Origin: Actinomycetospora lutea
GTDB lineage: Bacteria > Actinomycetota > Actinomycetes > Mycobacteriales > Pseudonocardiaceae
DNA: 64,000 nt
Assembly: GCF_028737205.1 (NCBI RefSeq)
Contig: NZ_JAQZAL010000027.1
Location: 1-64,000, forward strand
Direction of reading: 5' to 3'
Part shown: in pieces, positions 9,654-18,352 of the stretch
Layout: every line of letters begins with the position of its first letter
Position numbering within the stretch: the first letter of the stretch is position 1
Notes under the pieces: model-generated
Told to the model about the DNA's origin: nothing
Seen by the model: the letters and a program-made list of their open reading frames with translations, nothing else
Database searches by the model: none
Translations under genes and position numbers: made by a program

Positions 9654-12424
9654 CCAGGCAAGCAAAGGTGCCGGGGTCCGACCTGGCGCGGGAAACGGAC
9701 GAGCAGGTCTGGCACGCACTGAGTGCCGACCAGGTCTTGCAGGCCCACGGGGTGGACGCGCAGCGTGGCCTGAGCGCGGCCGACGTGACCTCGCGTGCCC
9801 AGCGGTTCGGCCCGAACAAGTTCGCCGAGGGCAAGGCTGAGCCCCGCTGGCGAGCGTTCCTCCGCCAGTACGCCGATCCGATGCAGATCGTGCTGTTGGT
9901 GGCCGGTGTCGTGAGCCTCTACCCGGTCAGGGAGCTCGAGACCGGCCTGGTGCTGCTCTTCCTCACGCTCTTCAACGCTGTCCTCGGCCTGCGGCAGGAG
10001 GGGAAGGCCGCGGCGGCGGTCGCCGCTCTGCAGAAAATGATGATCGTCAAGGCCAGGGTCATGCGTGACGGCGAGCTGACGCAGATCCCGGCCGAGCAGC
10101 TCGTCCCCGGCGACGTGGTCGCGATCGAGGCGGGTGACATCGTCCCGGCCGACGGAAGGCTGCTGCGCGCAGCGACCCTGGAGGTCGCGGAGTCCGCGCT
10201 CACGGGCGAGAGCATGCCGGTGTCCAAGGGCACCGAGCCGGTGGAGGGGGCCGGCACGCCGCTGGGGGACCGGACCGACATGGTCTACATGAACACCAAC
10301 GTGACCCGCGGCTCGGGGGAGTTCACGGTCACGGCGACCGGGATGGCGACCGAGGTCGGCCACATCTCGGGCATGTTGGCCGCGGAACGGACCGTCAAGA
10401 CGCCGCTCACCCGCCAGCTCGACAAGCTCACCCGCCAGATCCTGTGGATCGCGGGGATCGCGCTGGTCATCTCGGTGGCGCTGAGCCTTGCCCGGGGCGA
10501 CGCCTTCGCCATGGTCTTCACCGCCGCGATCGCGTTCGCCGTCGGCGCCCTGCCGGAGAACCTGCCCGCCGTGGTCACCACGATCCTGGCCTACGGCACG
10601 CAGACACTCGCGAAGGCCGGCGCGATCATGAAGCGGATGCAGTCGACGGAGACCCTCGGGTCGACGTCGGCGATCAACTCGGACAAGACCGGGACGCTCA
10701 CGCTGAACCAGATGACCGCGGTCGCGATGGCGGTCGTGGGCCGCCGGTACTCGATCGAAGGCCGGGGCTACTCGACGGACGGGAAGATCACGCGGGTGGC
10801 CGGGCAGGCCGAGATCCCGCTGGACCAGTTCCTGATGCCGATGGTCCTGGCGTCGGACGCGGTCCTGTCCGATGGCGAAATGATCGGCGATCCGACCGAG
10901 GGAGCTCTGGTGGCGCTGGCGGCCAAGGGCGGCGTGGACGCCGCCTCGACCCGGCAGGCGTACCCGCGGATCGCCGAGCTCCCCTTCGACGCCGCCTACA
11001 AGCTGATGGCCACGTTCCACAGGATGACCGACGACTCCGGACGGGACGTGGTCCGCTGCTTCGTCAAGGGCGCTCCCGATCAGCTGCTGGCCCGAGCCGC
11101 GACCGTCTTCGACGCCGATGCGGGGCCGGTGCCCGCCGACGACGACTTCAAGCAGCTCTACCTGGCCGAGAACCGGCGTCTGGGCGAGCAGGGCCTGCGC
11201 GTGCTGGCCACCGCCCGCAAGGACTTCGATCCTGCCGTCTTCGACTCGGGTGCCGACCTGTTGCCGCTGGTGAGCGGCCTGGAGATGCTCGCCCTCGTCG
11301 GGATCGTGGACCCGCCGCGCCCCTCCGCGAAGGCATCCATCGCCACGGCCAAGGCGTCAGGGATCACGGTAAGGATGATCACGGGCGACCACGCCGTCAC
11401 CGCGCAGGCGATCGCCGGCCAGCTCGGCATCGACGGCAGGGTGATCACCGGTGCGGAGTTCGGGGCCATGAGCGACGAGGAGGCGCTGGCCGCGATCGAC
11501 GGGATCGGGGTGATCGCCCGGGTCACCCCCGAGCACAAGGTCCGCCTCGTCGACATGCTCAAGAAGCGGGGCCAGATCGTCGCCATGACCGGCGACGGCG
11601 TGAACGACGCCCCCGCGCTGAAGAAGGCCGACATCGGTATCGCGATGGGCATCACCGGCACCGAGGTGACCAAGGAAGCCGCGGTGATGATCCTCACCGA
11701 CGACGACTTCTCGACGATCGTCAAGGCGGTGGAGCTCGGGCGAGGGCTCTACGACAACCTCATCAAGTACATCCGGTTCCAGATCGGATGCTTGTTCGGC
11801 TTTATCTTCTCCTTCCTCGGCGCCGGCATCCTCACCATCGCCGGCGGTGTGCCGTTCCTGCCGCTGCAGACGCTGTGGATCAACTTCACGACCCTGCTCT
11901 TCCAGGCCATCGGCCTCGGGTACGGCCAGCCGGCCGCGGGCTTGATGGACCGCAAGCCCCGTCAGCCCGACCAGCCCATCCTGCCCCGGGCGCTCATGGT
12001 CTGGCTCGTCATCGTCGGGCTGATCGTCGGGATCGGGACTCTCGGCGTCATCCGTTGGGCCGAGGTGGTCTACACCCGGCCGATCGCCCACACCATGGGC
12101 GTCGTGACCTTCTCGCTGTTCGCCCTGTTCTTCTCGATCGCGACCCGGGATGAGCGGAGAACCGTGTTCAGTCTGGACACCTTCTCCGACAAGACCTTCA
12201 ACATCGCCACCGGGGTGTCGATCCTGACGCTCATCCTCTCGACCGTGTTCGAGCCGTTCGAGAAGCTCCTCGAGACGACCAGCCTGGATCTCCCGCAGTG
12301 GCTCATCTGCACGGCCGTCGCACTTTCCGTCGTCGTTGCCTCCGAGATCCGCAAGGCGATCCGTCGCGGACGGTCCGCTGACACCGCCCCGCCCGAGTCA
12401 TCGGGGCACAGCGCCACCGCATGA
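9650..12424 (+). CDS. P-type cation-transporting ATPase (P2-like), inserted between arcD and arcC
   Basis: A 924-aa pump with the TGES loop (ALTGESMPV), phosphorylation site DKTGTLT, KGAPD, and an intact hinge TGDGVNDAPALKKADIG. M4 reads ALPENLPAVV, keeping the Glu, whereas M6 reads LWINFTTLLFQAIG: the Asn of NxxTDG is kept and the Asp is lost. Cation specificity is therefore open. It is not a copy of the minus-strand ATPase; the two differ throughout. The GTG start overlaps the stop of the arcC remnant, and the stop codon lies inside the right 161-bp repeat, so its last residues (SATA) are encoded by repeat DNA. Insertion into the arc locus after its formation is the simplest reading. Confidence 0.88.
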   Translation: MTRQAKVPGSDLARETDEQVWHALSADQVLQAHGVDAQRGLSAADVTSRAQRFGPNKFAEGKAEPRWRAFLRQYADPMQIVLLVAGVVSLYPVRELETGLVLLFLTLFNAVLGLRQEGKAAAAVAALQKMMIVKARVMRDGELTQIPAEQLVPGDVVAIEAGDIVPADGRLLRAATLEVAESALTGESMPVSKGTEPVEGAGTPLGDRTDMVYMNTNVTRGSGEFTVTATGMATEVGHISGMLAAERTVKTPLTRQLDKLTRQILWIAGIALVISVALSLARGDAFAMVFTAAIAFAVGALPENLPAVVTTILAYGTQTLAKAGAIMKRMQSTETLGSTSAINSDKTGTLTLNQMTAVAMAVVGRRYSIEGRGYSTDGKITRVAGQAEIPLDQFLMPMVLASDAVLSDGEMIGDPTEGALVALAAKGGVDAASTRQAYPRIAELPFDAAYKLMATFHRMTDDSGRDVVRCFVKGAPDQLLARAATVFDADAGPVPADDDFKQLYLAENRRLGEQGLRVLATARKDFDPAVFDSGADLLPLVSGLEMLALVGIVDPPRPSAKASIATAKASGITVRMITGDHAVTAQAIAGQLGIDGRVITGAEFGAMSDEEALAAIDGIGVIARVTPEHKVRLVDMLKKRGQIVAMTGDGVNDAPALKKADIGIAMGITGTEVTKEAAVMILTDDDFSTIVKAVELGRGLYDNLIKYIRFQIGCLFGFIFSFLGAGILTIAGGVPFLPLQTLWINFTTLLFQAIGLGYGQPAAGLMDRKPRQPDQPILPRALMVWLVIVGLIVGIGTLGVIRWAEVVYTRPIAHTMGVVTFSLFALFFSIATRDERRTVFSLDTFSDKTFNIATGVSILTLILSTVFEPFEKLLETTSLDLPQWLICTAVALSVVVASEIRKAIRRGRSADTAPPESSGHSATA

Positions 12425-12569
12425 GCGAACCCGCCCACGTTTCCTCCTACCGATGAACCCGAAACGGAGACCGACATGCGGATCGTGGTCGCGCTCGGCG
12501 GGAATGCGCTCCTGCAGCGCTCCGACCCCATGACCATCGACGTACAACGCCGCAACGTCCGCATCGCCG
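12409..12569 (+). repeat. Right copy of 161-bp direct repeat
   Basis: Gap-free match to 9470-9630 (about 89%). It contains the last codons of the arcD-like frame (ending SSYR plus stop) out of frame with the ATPase end, and then the true start of arcC. The presence of an orphan arcD tail here shows that this is the ancestral arcD-arcC junction or a copy of it. Confidence 0.92.
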
Positions 12570-13441
12570 CTGAAGCGATCGCTCCGTTGACGGCAGAGCA
12601 CAGCGTGACCGTTGTGCACGGCAACGGGCCGCAGGTCGGCCTGTTGGCCCTCCAGGCCGACGCCTACAAGGGCGCCGAGCCGTATCCCCTGGACGTCCTC
12701 GACGCGGGCACCCAGGGGATGATCGGCTACCTGATCCAGCAGGAGCTGCGGAACGCGCTGCCGCCGGACCGGCCGGTGGTCACGGTTCTCACGATGATCA
12801 CGGTCGACCACGGCGACCCGGCGTTCACGAACCCGACGAAGTTCGTCGGTCCCACCTACCGCAAGGACGTCGCCGACGAGCTGGCGACGGCGAACGGCTG
12901 GGACTTCCGACAGGACGGGTCCGCCTGGCGTCGCGTCGTGCCCTCTCCCACGCCGCGGCAGGTCGTCGAGATCGAGCCGATCCGCTGGCTCATCGAGCGG
13001 GGCAGCGTGGTCGTCTGCGCCGGCGGCGGCGGGATCCCCACGATGCACGGCTCGTCCGGCCCGCTGGCCGGCGTCGAGGCCGTCATCGACAAGGACTTCG
13101 CGAGCGAGCTGCTGGCCGAGGACATCGGCGCAGAGCTGCTCGTCATGGCGACCGACGTGGACGCCGTCTACCTCGACTTCGGCACACCGGAGCAACGCAG
13201 GCTCGACGACGTGACGCCCGAGGAGCTGGCGCGCCACGAGTTCCCCGACGGATCGATGGGACCGAAGGTCGAGGCCGCGACCCGCTTCGCGAACAGGACC
13301 GGTGGCCGCGCCGCGATCGGCTCGCTCGCCGACCTCGCCAACATCGTCGGCGGCGTCGCGGGCACCAACATCGCCGCCCGCGCCGGCACTCGGGCGGCGG
13401 CGGCCGGGGAACCGGCCGCTCCGGTCGTCGGAGGTCCGTGA
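12476..13441 (+). CDS. arcC: Carbamate kinase
   Basis: A 321-aa amino-acid-kinase-fold enzyme making ATP from carbamoyl phosphate and ADP, the energy-yielding last step of the ADI pathway. Motifs: ALGGNALLQR at the N terminus, HGNGPQVGLL (about 44-53), a DAGTQGMIGYLIQ segment, CAGGGGIPT, the DKDFASELLA lysine region, ATDVDAVYLDFG and GSMGPKVEAA. It follows an ATPase gene after 51 bp and its stop overlaps the ATG of the next permease (TGATG), implying translational coupling. The GGAG-containing leader GAAACGGAGACCGAC supplies the ribosome site. Confidence 0.94.
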   Translation: MRIVVALGGNALLQRSDPMTIDVQRRNVRIAAEAIAPLTAEHSVTVVHGNGPQVGLLALQADAYKGAEPYPLDVLDAGTQGMIGYLIQQELRNALPPDRPVVTVLTMITVDHGDPAFTNPTKFVGPTYRKDVADELATANGWDFRQDGSAWRRVVPSPTPRQVVEIEPIRWLIERGSVVVCAGGGGIPTMHGSSGPLAGVEAVIDKDFASELLAEDIGAELLVMATDVDAVYLDFGTPEQRRLDDVTPEELARHEFPDGSMGPKVEAATRFANRTGGRAAIGSLADLANIVGGVAGTNIAARAGTRAAAAGEPAAPVVGGP

Positions 13442-14808
13442 TGACCGAGGCGTCGGCGACCCGGAAGTACCTGACCGTCCGGCAGGCGTCCTTCATCGGC
13501 GTCGGCGCGATGGTCGGCGCCGGGATCTTCGCGTTGCTCGGCGCCGCGGGCGAGGTGGCCGGTGCGGCGGTGTGGGTGTCGTTCCTCATCGCGGGCGCAA
13601 TCGCGGGCCTGCAGGGCTACTCGTTCGCCAGACTCGGCGCGCGCTACCCCTCGGGCGCGGGACTGTTCGAGTACCTCGCCCGGGGGTTCGGCGACGGGCA
13701 CCTCACCGGCGTCACCGCGTGGTTGACCTATGTGGCGAACTCCGTCGTCACCGCCATGGTCGCGGTGTCCTTCGGCACCTACGCGAGCGCCGCGTTCGCG
13801 GACAGGGACCAGACCTGGGCAACGATCTTCGCCGCGCTCGTCCTGATCGTCATGGCCGGGGTCAACATCGTCGGCTCGCAGCTCGTCGCCAAGGCGCAGA
13901 CCGTCATCGTCTACGTCGTCCTCACCATCCTGGTCCTGTTCGCATTCGTCACGCTGTTCACCATCGACCCGTCTCTGCTGGCACCCTCGGGCTACCCCCC
14001 GCTGGGTGACATCGTCGCGAGCGTCGCGCTGACGTTCTTCGCCTTCCTCGGGTTCGGCATCATCACGTTCACCGCCAAGGATCTCCGCGAGCCGGCGCGG
14101 GAACTCCCCCGGGCCATGTACCTCGCGCTCGGCATCGCCACGGTCATCTACGTCGCGATCGCACTCGGAGTGTTCGGCACCCTGCCGGTCGACGAGGTGA
14201 TCTCCTCCGGCGGTACCGCGCTCGCGGTGGCGGCCCAACCCACGCTCGGCGACTTCGGCTACGTCCTCATGATCGTCACTGCCCTGTTCGCGACCGCAGG
14301 GGCGACGAACGCGGGCCTCTACCCCGCCGTCGGCCTGTGCGACCAGCTCGCGGCGACCGGCCAGATGCCGCCGCTCATGAGTCACCGCGTCGGCGGCAAG
14401 GCCTCGGTCGGCCTCCTCGCCGCCGCGGCGCTCAGCCTGATCCTGGCCACCGGCTTCGACCTCACCGCCATCGCATCGATCGGAAGCGCCGTGGCCCTGC
14501 TGGTCTTCATGATGGCCACCGCCGCCCACCTCCGGGTCCGTCACGAGACCGGAGCGAGTCTCACCCTCCTCATCCTCGCGGTCCTGACCTGTGGAATCGC
14601 CCTCGTCGCGTTCCTGATCTCGACCATCATCAACGACCCCGGCTCGGTCATCGCGATGCTGGTCATCGTCCTCATCGGAGTGATCGCGGACCTCAGCTGG
14701 AAACGCGTGCGCGCGAGACGTCATCGGGCCGAACCTCCCGCACCGGCCCGGCCGACCACGGACCCACCAAACCTCGATCCTGGCGGTGCCGCGCCGTCCG
14801 GACCATGA
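13441..14808 (+). CDS. APC-superfamily amino acid permease
   Basis: A 455-aa membrane protein with about 12 hydrophobic segments and the N-terminal GVGAMVGAGIFALLG motif of amino acid/polyamine/organocation carriers. Coupled to arcC by a TGATG stop-start overlap, so it is part of the arc transcript and may move arginine, ornithine or another amino acid related to the pathway. It differs clearly from the arcD-like carrier at 8099. GTG at 13438 is an alternative start one codon earlier. The hydrophilic Arg/Pro-rich tail after residue 425 is not conserved in the family. Confidence 0.82.
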   Translation: MTEASATRKYLTVRQASFIGVGAMVGAGIFALLGAAGEVAGAAVWVSFLIAGAIAGLQGYSFARLGARYPSGAGLFEYLARGFGDGHLTGVTAWLTYVANSVVTAMVAVSFGTYASAAFADRDQTWATIFAALVLIVMAGVNIVGSQLVAKAQTVIVYVVLTILVLFAFVTLFTIDPSLLAPSGYPPLGDIVASVALTFFAFLGFGIITFTAKDLREPARELPRAMYLALGIATVIYVAIALGVFGTLPVDEVISSGGTALAVAAQPTLGDFGYVLMIVTALFATAGATNAGLYPAVGLCDQLAATGQMPPLMSHRVGGKASVGLLAAAALSLILATGFDLTAIASIGSAVALLVFMMATAAHLRVRHETGASLTLLILAVLTCGIALVAFLISTIINDPGSVIAMLVIVLIGVIADLSWKRVRARRHRAEPPAPARPTTDPPNLDPGGAAPSGP

Positions 14809-15123
14809 CGACCGCCCGTGCTCAGATGCTTCCGCAACTTGTTCAACTACCGGATCAGGTCGCAGGCTGCGCTCGACGTCGCCGCCCAGCGGGCGGATCG
14901 CGTTCGCCGCAGGTGTCTGCCACACCCGGCTTCTCCAGGCGGTCGACATCCGAAAACCCGCCTGGGCTGCGCGCATGTCTGACGTGGGGTGACTGTTGCG
15001 CCGCTGACCCGCGTCGCGGCCGCCGACACGCCCTTCCTTTCCCTGACCACGGCCTTCGGGTCTGGCACGCTGAGACGCACCGCTTATCGACGGTAAGTGG
15101 GCCGATGCCGAGAAGGAATGACC
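14809..15123. other. Intergenic region after the arc unit
   Basis: About 315 bp with no convincing gene. It ends with AAGGA immediately before the start of the next gene. I see no strong terminator hairpin. Confidence 0.4.
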
Positions 15124-15519
15124 ATGGACGCGATCACAACCGACTTCGGAGAAGTTCTTTTGTGGAGCTTCTGGTTCTTCATCTGGATCGCCGCACTGAT
15201 GGTGTGGTTCCGGTGCCTGTTCGACCTGTTCAGCGACAGCTCGCTCAGCGGTTGGGCAAAGGCCGGTTGGGTGATTTTGCTAGTCCTCGTGCCGTGGCTG
15301 GGCGCATTGATATATCTCATTGCGCGGGGCCGGAGCATGACCGAGCGACAGAGGGCGGCGGTTGCCCAGCGGCAGGCCGAGCAGGAGAAGTACATCCAGA
15401 AGGTTGCAGGTACTTCCCAGAGCCCGGCCGAGCAGATCGCAAGCGCCAAGGCGCTCCTCGATTCCGGAGCCCTCACGCAGGCGGAGTATGAGTCCGTCAA
15501 GGCCAAGGCGCTCGCCTGA
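15124..15519 (+). CDS. Small membrane protein with PLDc_N-like helices and C-terminal SHOCT domain
   Basis: A 131-aa protein. Two N-terminal membrane helices (about residues 10-30 and 48-68, the second ending in the VPWLGALIYLIARG motif of PLDc_N-type proteins) are followed by a charged Gln/Glu-rich helix and a SHOCT motif (SPAEQIASAKALLDSGALTQ, then EYESVKAKAL) at the end. SHOCT domains are small oligomerisation modules common in actinobacterial stress proteins. ATG at 15124 is preferred over 15118 for spacing from the AAGGA. The cellular role is unknown. Confidence 0.78.
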   Translation: MDAITTDFGEVLLWSFWFFIWIAALMVWFRCLFDLFSDSSLSGWAKAGWVILLVLVPWLGALIYLIARGRSMTERQRAAVAQRQAEQEKYIQKVAGTSQSPAEQIASAKALLDSGALTQAEYESVKAKALA

Positions 15520-15622
15520 GCTCAACCCGCCCCCGCGGCGGCAGCGGGGCCTGGCCCACTTCACCGGACACGGGGATGACGCCTTCTCGCAGTCCGACAT
15601 CCGCCTCGTGAGCGGTCCAGCG

Positions 15623-15892
15623 CTAACGACGCGAAACCGCCTTCCGCCCACGCCACCACTGCAACACGAGCACCACGATGATCGCACCGGCCACCGAACC
15701 GATGATCCCGCTGAGACGGAAGGCCAGACCGTCACCGGCGATCAGACTGGCGAGAAGACCACCGATGAAGGACCCGAGAATTCCTGCGACGAGGGCGATC
15801 CCCCACTCAACACCCCGGGCCGATCGGCCGACAATGAGCTGCGCAGCAGCACCGACGAGCATCCCGAACAAGATGAGGCCGAGTAGGAGCAT
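15623..15892 (-). CDS. GlsB/YeaQ/YmgE-family stress membrane protein
   Basis: An 89-aa, very hydrophobic protein with three predicted helices and the family's glycine-rich pattern (VGAAAQLIVGR, then GIALVAGILGSFIGGLLA). Members of this Transglyc_assoc family are induced by stress in several bacteria; biochemical function is not established. It is convergent with the SHOCT gene. Confidence 0.85.
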   Translation of the reverse strand: MLLLGLILFGMLVGAAAQLIVGRSARGVEWGIALVAGILGSFIGGLLASLIAGDGLAFRLSGIIGSVAGAIIVVLVLQWWRGRKAVSRR

Positions 15893-16303
15893 GGACGGAG
15901 ACTATCGACGGGACGGAACCCCGCTGCCGCTCGCACCCCGGACTCTGCGGACCTACCCCCCGCCGTCGACCCCGCTACCCGTATGCCCCGCGGGGGGAAC
16001 GCCGCATCGCCCTGGCCTACACCAAGGCGCTCGGCCGAGCGTTACACCGTCAGTCGGACACTCCCGTTCGGAACCAGCACACCTTCGTCTCCGCCCACCC
16101 GGGCCAGCGCAGACGCAGGACTGGATGATCGTGCGTGTCCGGACGTGGCACGAGATCGAGGCGGTGCTCGTCCTTGACTCCAGCCACATCCGTCGACAGG
16201 GCTCACCGACGGACCGGCGGGTCAGGTGCGTCCGACAGCTGTACCGCCTGGTCTCGTCCGCTGTGTGAGCTGCGGGAGTCGCGGCGCCTCGAGGCATCCC
16301 TCG
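15893..16303. other. Intergenic region carrying a duplicated phospholipase-gene fragment
   Basis: Apart from the fragment at 15945-16041, the roughly 410 bp show no recognisable gene. The stretch 16120-16290 has partly coding-like composition but no domain that I recognise. Confidence 0.5.
15945..16041 (+). pseudogene. Fragment copied from the APP1-PLD gene
   Basis: These 97 bp match 30050-30145 inside the phospholipase D-type gene (the region encoding RTYPRRRPRYPYAPRGERS) with few mismatches and a one-base indel that shifts the frame. Nothing on either side resembles the rest of that gene, so it is an isolated copied fragment. Confidence 0.88.
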
Positions 16304-17680
16304 TCACAAAGCCTGCGTGCGGCGCGGCGGTCGTCCCGCGGCTCGCCGGAGCAGCTCGACCGAGGCTTCACCGGGCCGCGGCAACGGTGGTCGGGCCACG
16401 GCCGGACGGTCCTTCGGGACCCGGACGCGGAGTGCGGCGGGCAACGACCGGAAGTGCAGGGGCGGTGCGAGCTGCAGCGCTTCGCCGTCGACCCCGACGT
16501 CGATGAGCTCGTCCCCGGAGTCGACCGTGAACTCCGGGGTGCTCCACTGGCGGAAGCCGGGGTGGCGGTGGAGGTCGCCGCGGAGCTCGGCGGCCAGCAG
16601 GCCGGACACCGTGGCGGTGGTGTCGAGGGTGAGGGTGACGACCCCCAGGACTCCTTCGTCGAGGCGTGCCCGGGTCCCGAAGCCGCTGAGTCGTTCGACG
16701 CGGTAGACGTTGTTGGAGACCAGGACGAGGTCGGCCCGGATCGGGCGATCCTGGTCCGGCGGATCGAAGCGCAGGTCGAATCCGCGGGCGTCGGGCCCGA
16801 GCAGGTCGGGCAGCATCTGCGACGTCGTGCGGATCTTCGCCGCTCGATACGCGTCGGACTGGACCACCGTGGCGTAGACACCGAGCGAGGCGTTGTTGAC
16901 GAAGACGCGGTCTCCCACGCCGGCGAGGTCGACACGCCGCTCGACGGCCTCGCCGAACGCGTCGAGGGCGCCGACCACGTCGTCGCGGTCCAGCCCCAGG
17001 TCCAGGGCGAAGTGGTTGCGGGTCCCGGCGGGCACGCACACCATCGGTAGCCCGTGGCGTCGGGCCACGTCGGCGACCAGTGCCTGGGAGCCGTCTCCGC
17101 CGGCCATGCCGAGCACGTCGGCGCCGTCGGCCACGGCGCGCTCGGCCAGGGCGCGCAGATCGTCGCCGGGCTCCAGGAGGATCGGCGTGATGCCCCGGCG
17201 GCGGGCCTGGTTCTCGAGGTCGAAGCGGATGACCCGGCCTCCCCCGGATCGGGGGTTCATCAGGAGCGCACCGCGTGCGGCCGCTCCGACCGATCGGGTC
17301 GTGGCGGCGGCGGTGTCACGGGCGTCGGACAGCGCCACGCGGGCAGCGGCCAGGGAGATCAGCACCAGGGCGACCACCGTGGCGAGCCGCGCCAGGGCGT
17401 GCAGGTCGAGCACCAGCACGCTGCCGGCCAGAGCCATGACGACGACTGCTCCCGATGCGTACCTCCGCGCTCCGCGATGGACCAGGGCGTCCCAGCCCGC
17501 CACCACCGCGACGGCCACGGCCGCCACCGCCAGCGGCAGCTTCAACGGCTCACGCAGGAGCCCGGCCACCACGACGGCCAGGGCGGCCAGTCCCGCCCCC
17601 AGCGCGGCCACGGCGGCGCAGCGGGCCCGGGCGGCGAGCGCTCGGGAGGGCCCGGCGGGAGAACCTCTCGGACCGACCAT
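16304..17680 (-). CDS. Diacylglycerol-kinase-type (YegS/DgkB-like) lipid kinase with N-terminal membrane segments
   Basis: A 458-aa protein. Residues about 1-130 hold several hydrophobic helices. A DAGK_cat domain follows with MNPRSGGGRVIRF (P-loop-like start), GMAGGDGSQALVA (the GGDGS nucleotide signature) and PAGTRNHFALDLGL. The C-terminal half has the family's VNNASLGVYA and the VDGEAL motif. Such enzymes phosphorylate diacylglycerol or related lipids at the inner membrane face. Membrane-anchored fusion is common in actinobacteria. It lies alone on the minus strand between stress genes. The lipid substrate is not determined by sequence. Confidence 0.85.
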   Translation of the reverse strand: MVGPRGSPAGPSRALAARARCAAVAALGAGLAALAVVVAGLLREPLKLPLAVAAVAVAVVAGWDALVHRGARRYASGAVVVMALAGSVLVLDLHALARLATVVALVLISLAAARVALSDARDTAAATTRSVGAAARGALLMNPRSGGGRVIRFDLENQARRRGITPILLEPGDDLRALAERAVADGADVLGMAGGDGSQALVADVARRHGLPMVCVPAGTRNHFALDLGLDRDDVVGALDAFGEAVERRVDLAGVGDRVFVNNASLGVYATVVQSDAYRAAKIRTTSQMLPDLLGPDARGFDLRFDPPDQDRPIRADLVLVSNNVYRVERLSGFGTRARLDEGVLGVVTLTLDTTATVSGLLAAELRGDLHRHPGFRQWSTPEFTVDSGDELIDVGVDGEALQLAPPLHFRSLPAALRVRVPKDRPAVARPPLPRPGEASVELLRRAAGRPPRRTQAL

Positions 17681-17940
17681 CGCTGTCCGTTCTCGGAGTA
17701 CTGCACGGGAACGCCGGCTCGAGGGCGTACGTGGGTCGGTGGAACAGGATCGTGCAGGACCCGCCTGGTGCGGGTCGCCCGCGGCGGGTGAGGTGGCGTC
17801 GCCCGCGGCCGAAGCCGGTGGGGATCACCCGCGGTGGATGAGGTCGGCTCGGCGCCGTGGGGCCCACGGTGGGAGCACGAACAGGCCCGACCAGGTGGTC
17901 GATCGAGTCGAGCGAGCGTCGTCGGCGGAGAGGCAGAGGC
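17681..17940. other. Divergent promoter region
   Basis: About 260 bp between divergent genes (lipid kinase and SpoIIAA-like). It presumably holds both promoters. No clear box was found. Confidence 0.35.
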
Positions 17941-18321
17941 ATGCTCAAGGAGATCGCGGACATGCCTGCGGGCGCGGTCGGTTTCGAGGCGGTCGGCAGG
18001 GTCGACGACGACGACTTCGAGGAGATCGTCGAGCCCGTGCTGCGCCGGGAGGTCGCCGCCGGCAGGAGGATCCGGCTGCTCTACCTCCTCGGTCCCGAGC
18101 TGCGCGAGTACGAGGGCGACGCCCTGGCCGAGGAGCTGAAGTTCGCGGCGCGCCACGCCACGTCCTACGAGCGCGTCGCCGTCGTCAACGACCAGGACTG
18201 GCTCGGGCCTGCACTCCGCGTGCTCTCCGCGCTCGTCCCCGGGCAGCTTCGGGCGTTCCCGGTCGCCGAGCTCGCGCAGGCCACGGCGTGGGTGGCCGGC
18301 GAGGGGGAGCACCGATCGTGA
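17941..18321 (+). CDS. SpoIIAA-like (STAS/CRAL-TRIO fold) protein
   Basis: A 126-aa soluble protein matching the pattern of the SpoIIAA-like family: an early GFEAVGRVDDDDFEEIVEPVL segment, a central RIRLLYLLGPEL strand, a conserved ERVAVVNDQDWL and a C-terminal helix. Function in this family is unknown; many members accompany membrane stress genes. The ATG at 17941 follows GAGAGGCAGAGGC. It is followed after 31 bp by the Abhydrolase_9 gene on the same strand, a likely two-gene unit. Confidence 0.75.
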   Translation: MLKEIADMPAGAVGFEAVGRVDDDDFEEIVEPVLRREVAAGRRIRLLYLLGPELREYEGDALAEELKFAARHATSYERVAVVNDQDWLGPALRVLSALVPGQLRAFPVAELAQATAWVAGEGEHRS

Positions 18322-18352
18322 CCGTCGCGCGCGCCGCGGTCGGTGGTCGTCG

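Noticed and set aside
2678-12424. The two P-type ATPases as a recent duplication
   Set aside because: They differ in length, M4, hinge and M6 motifs and throughout the cytoplasmic domains, so they are separate subfamily members.
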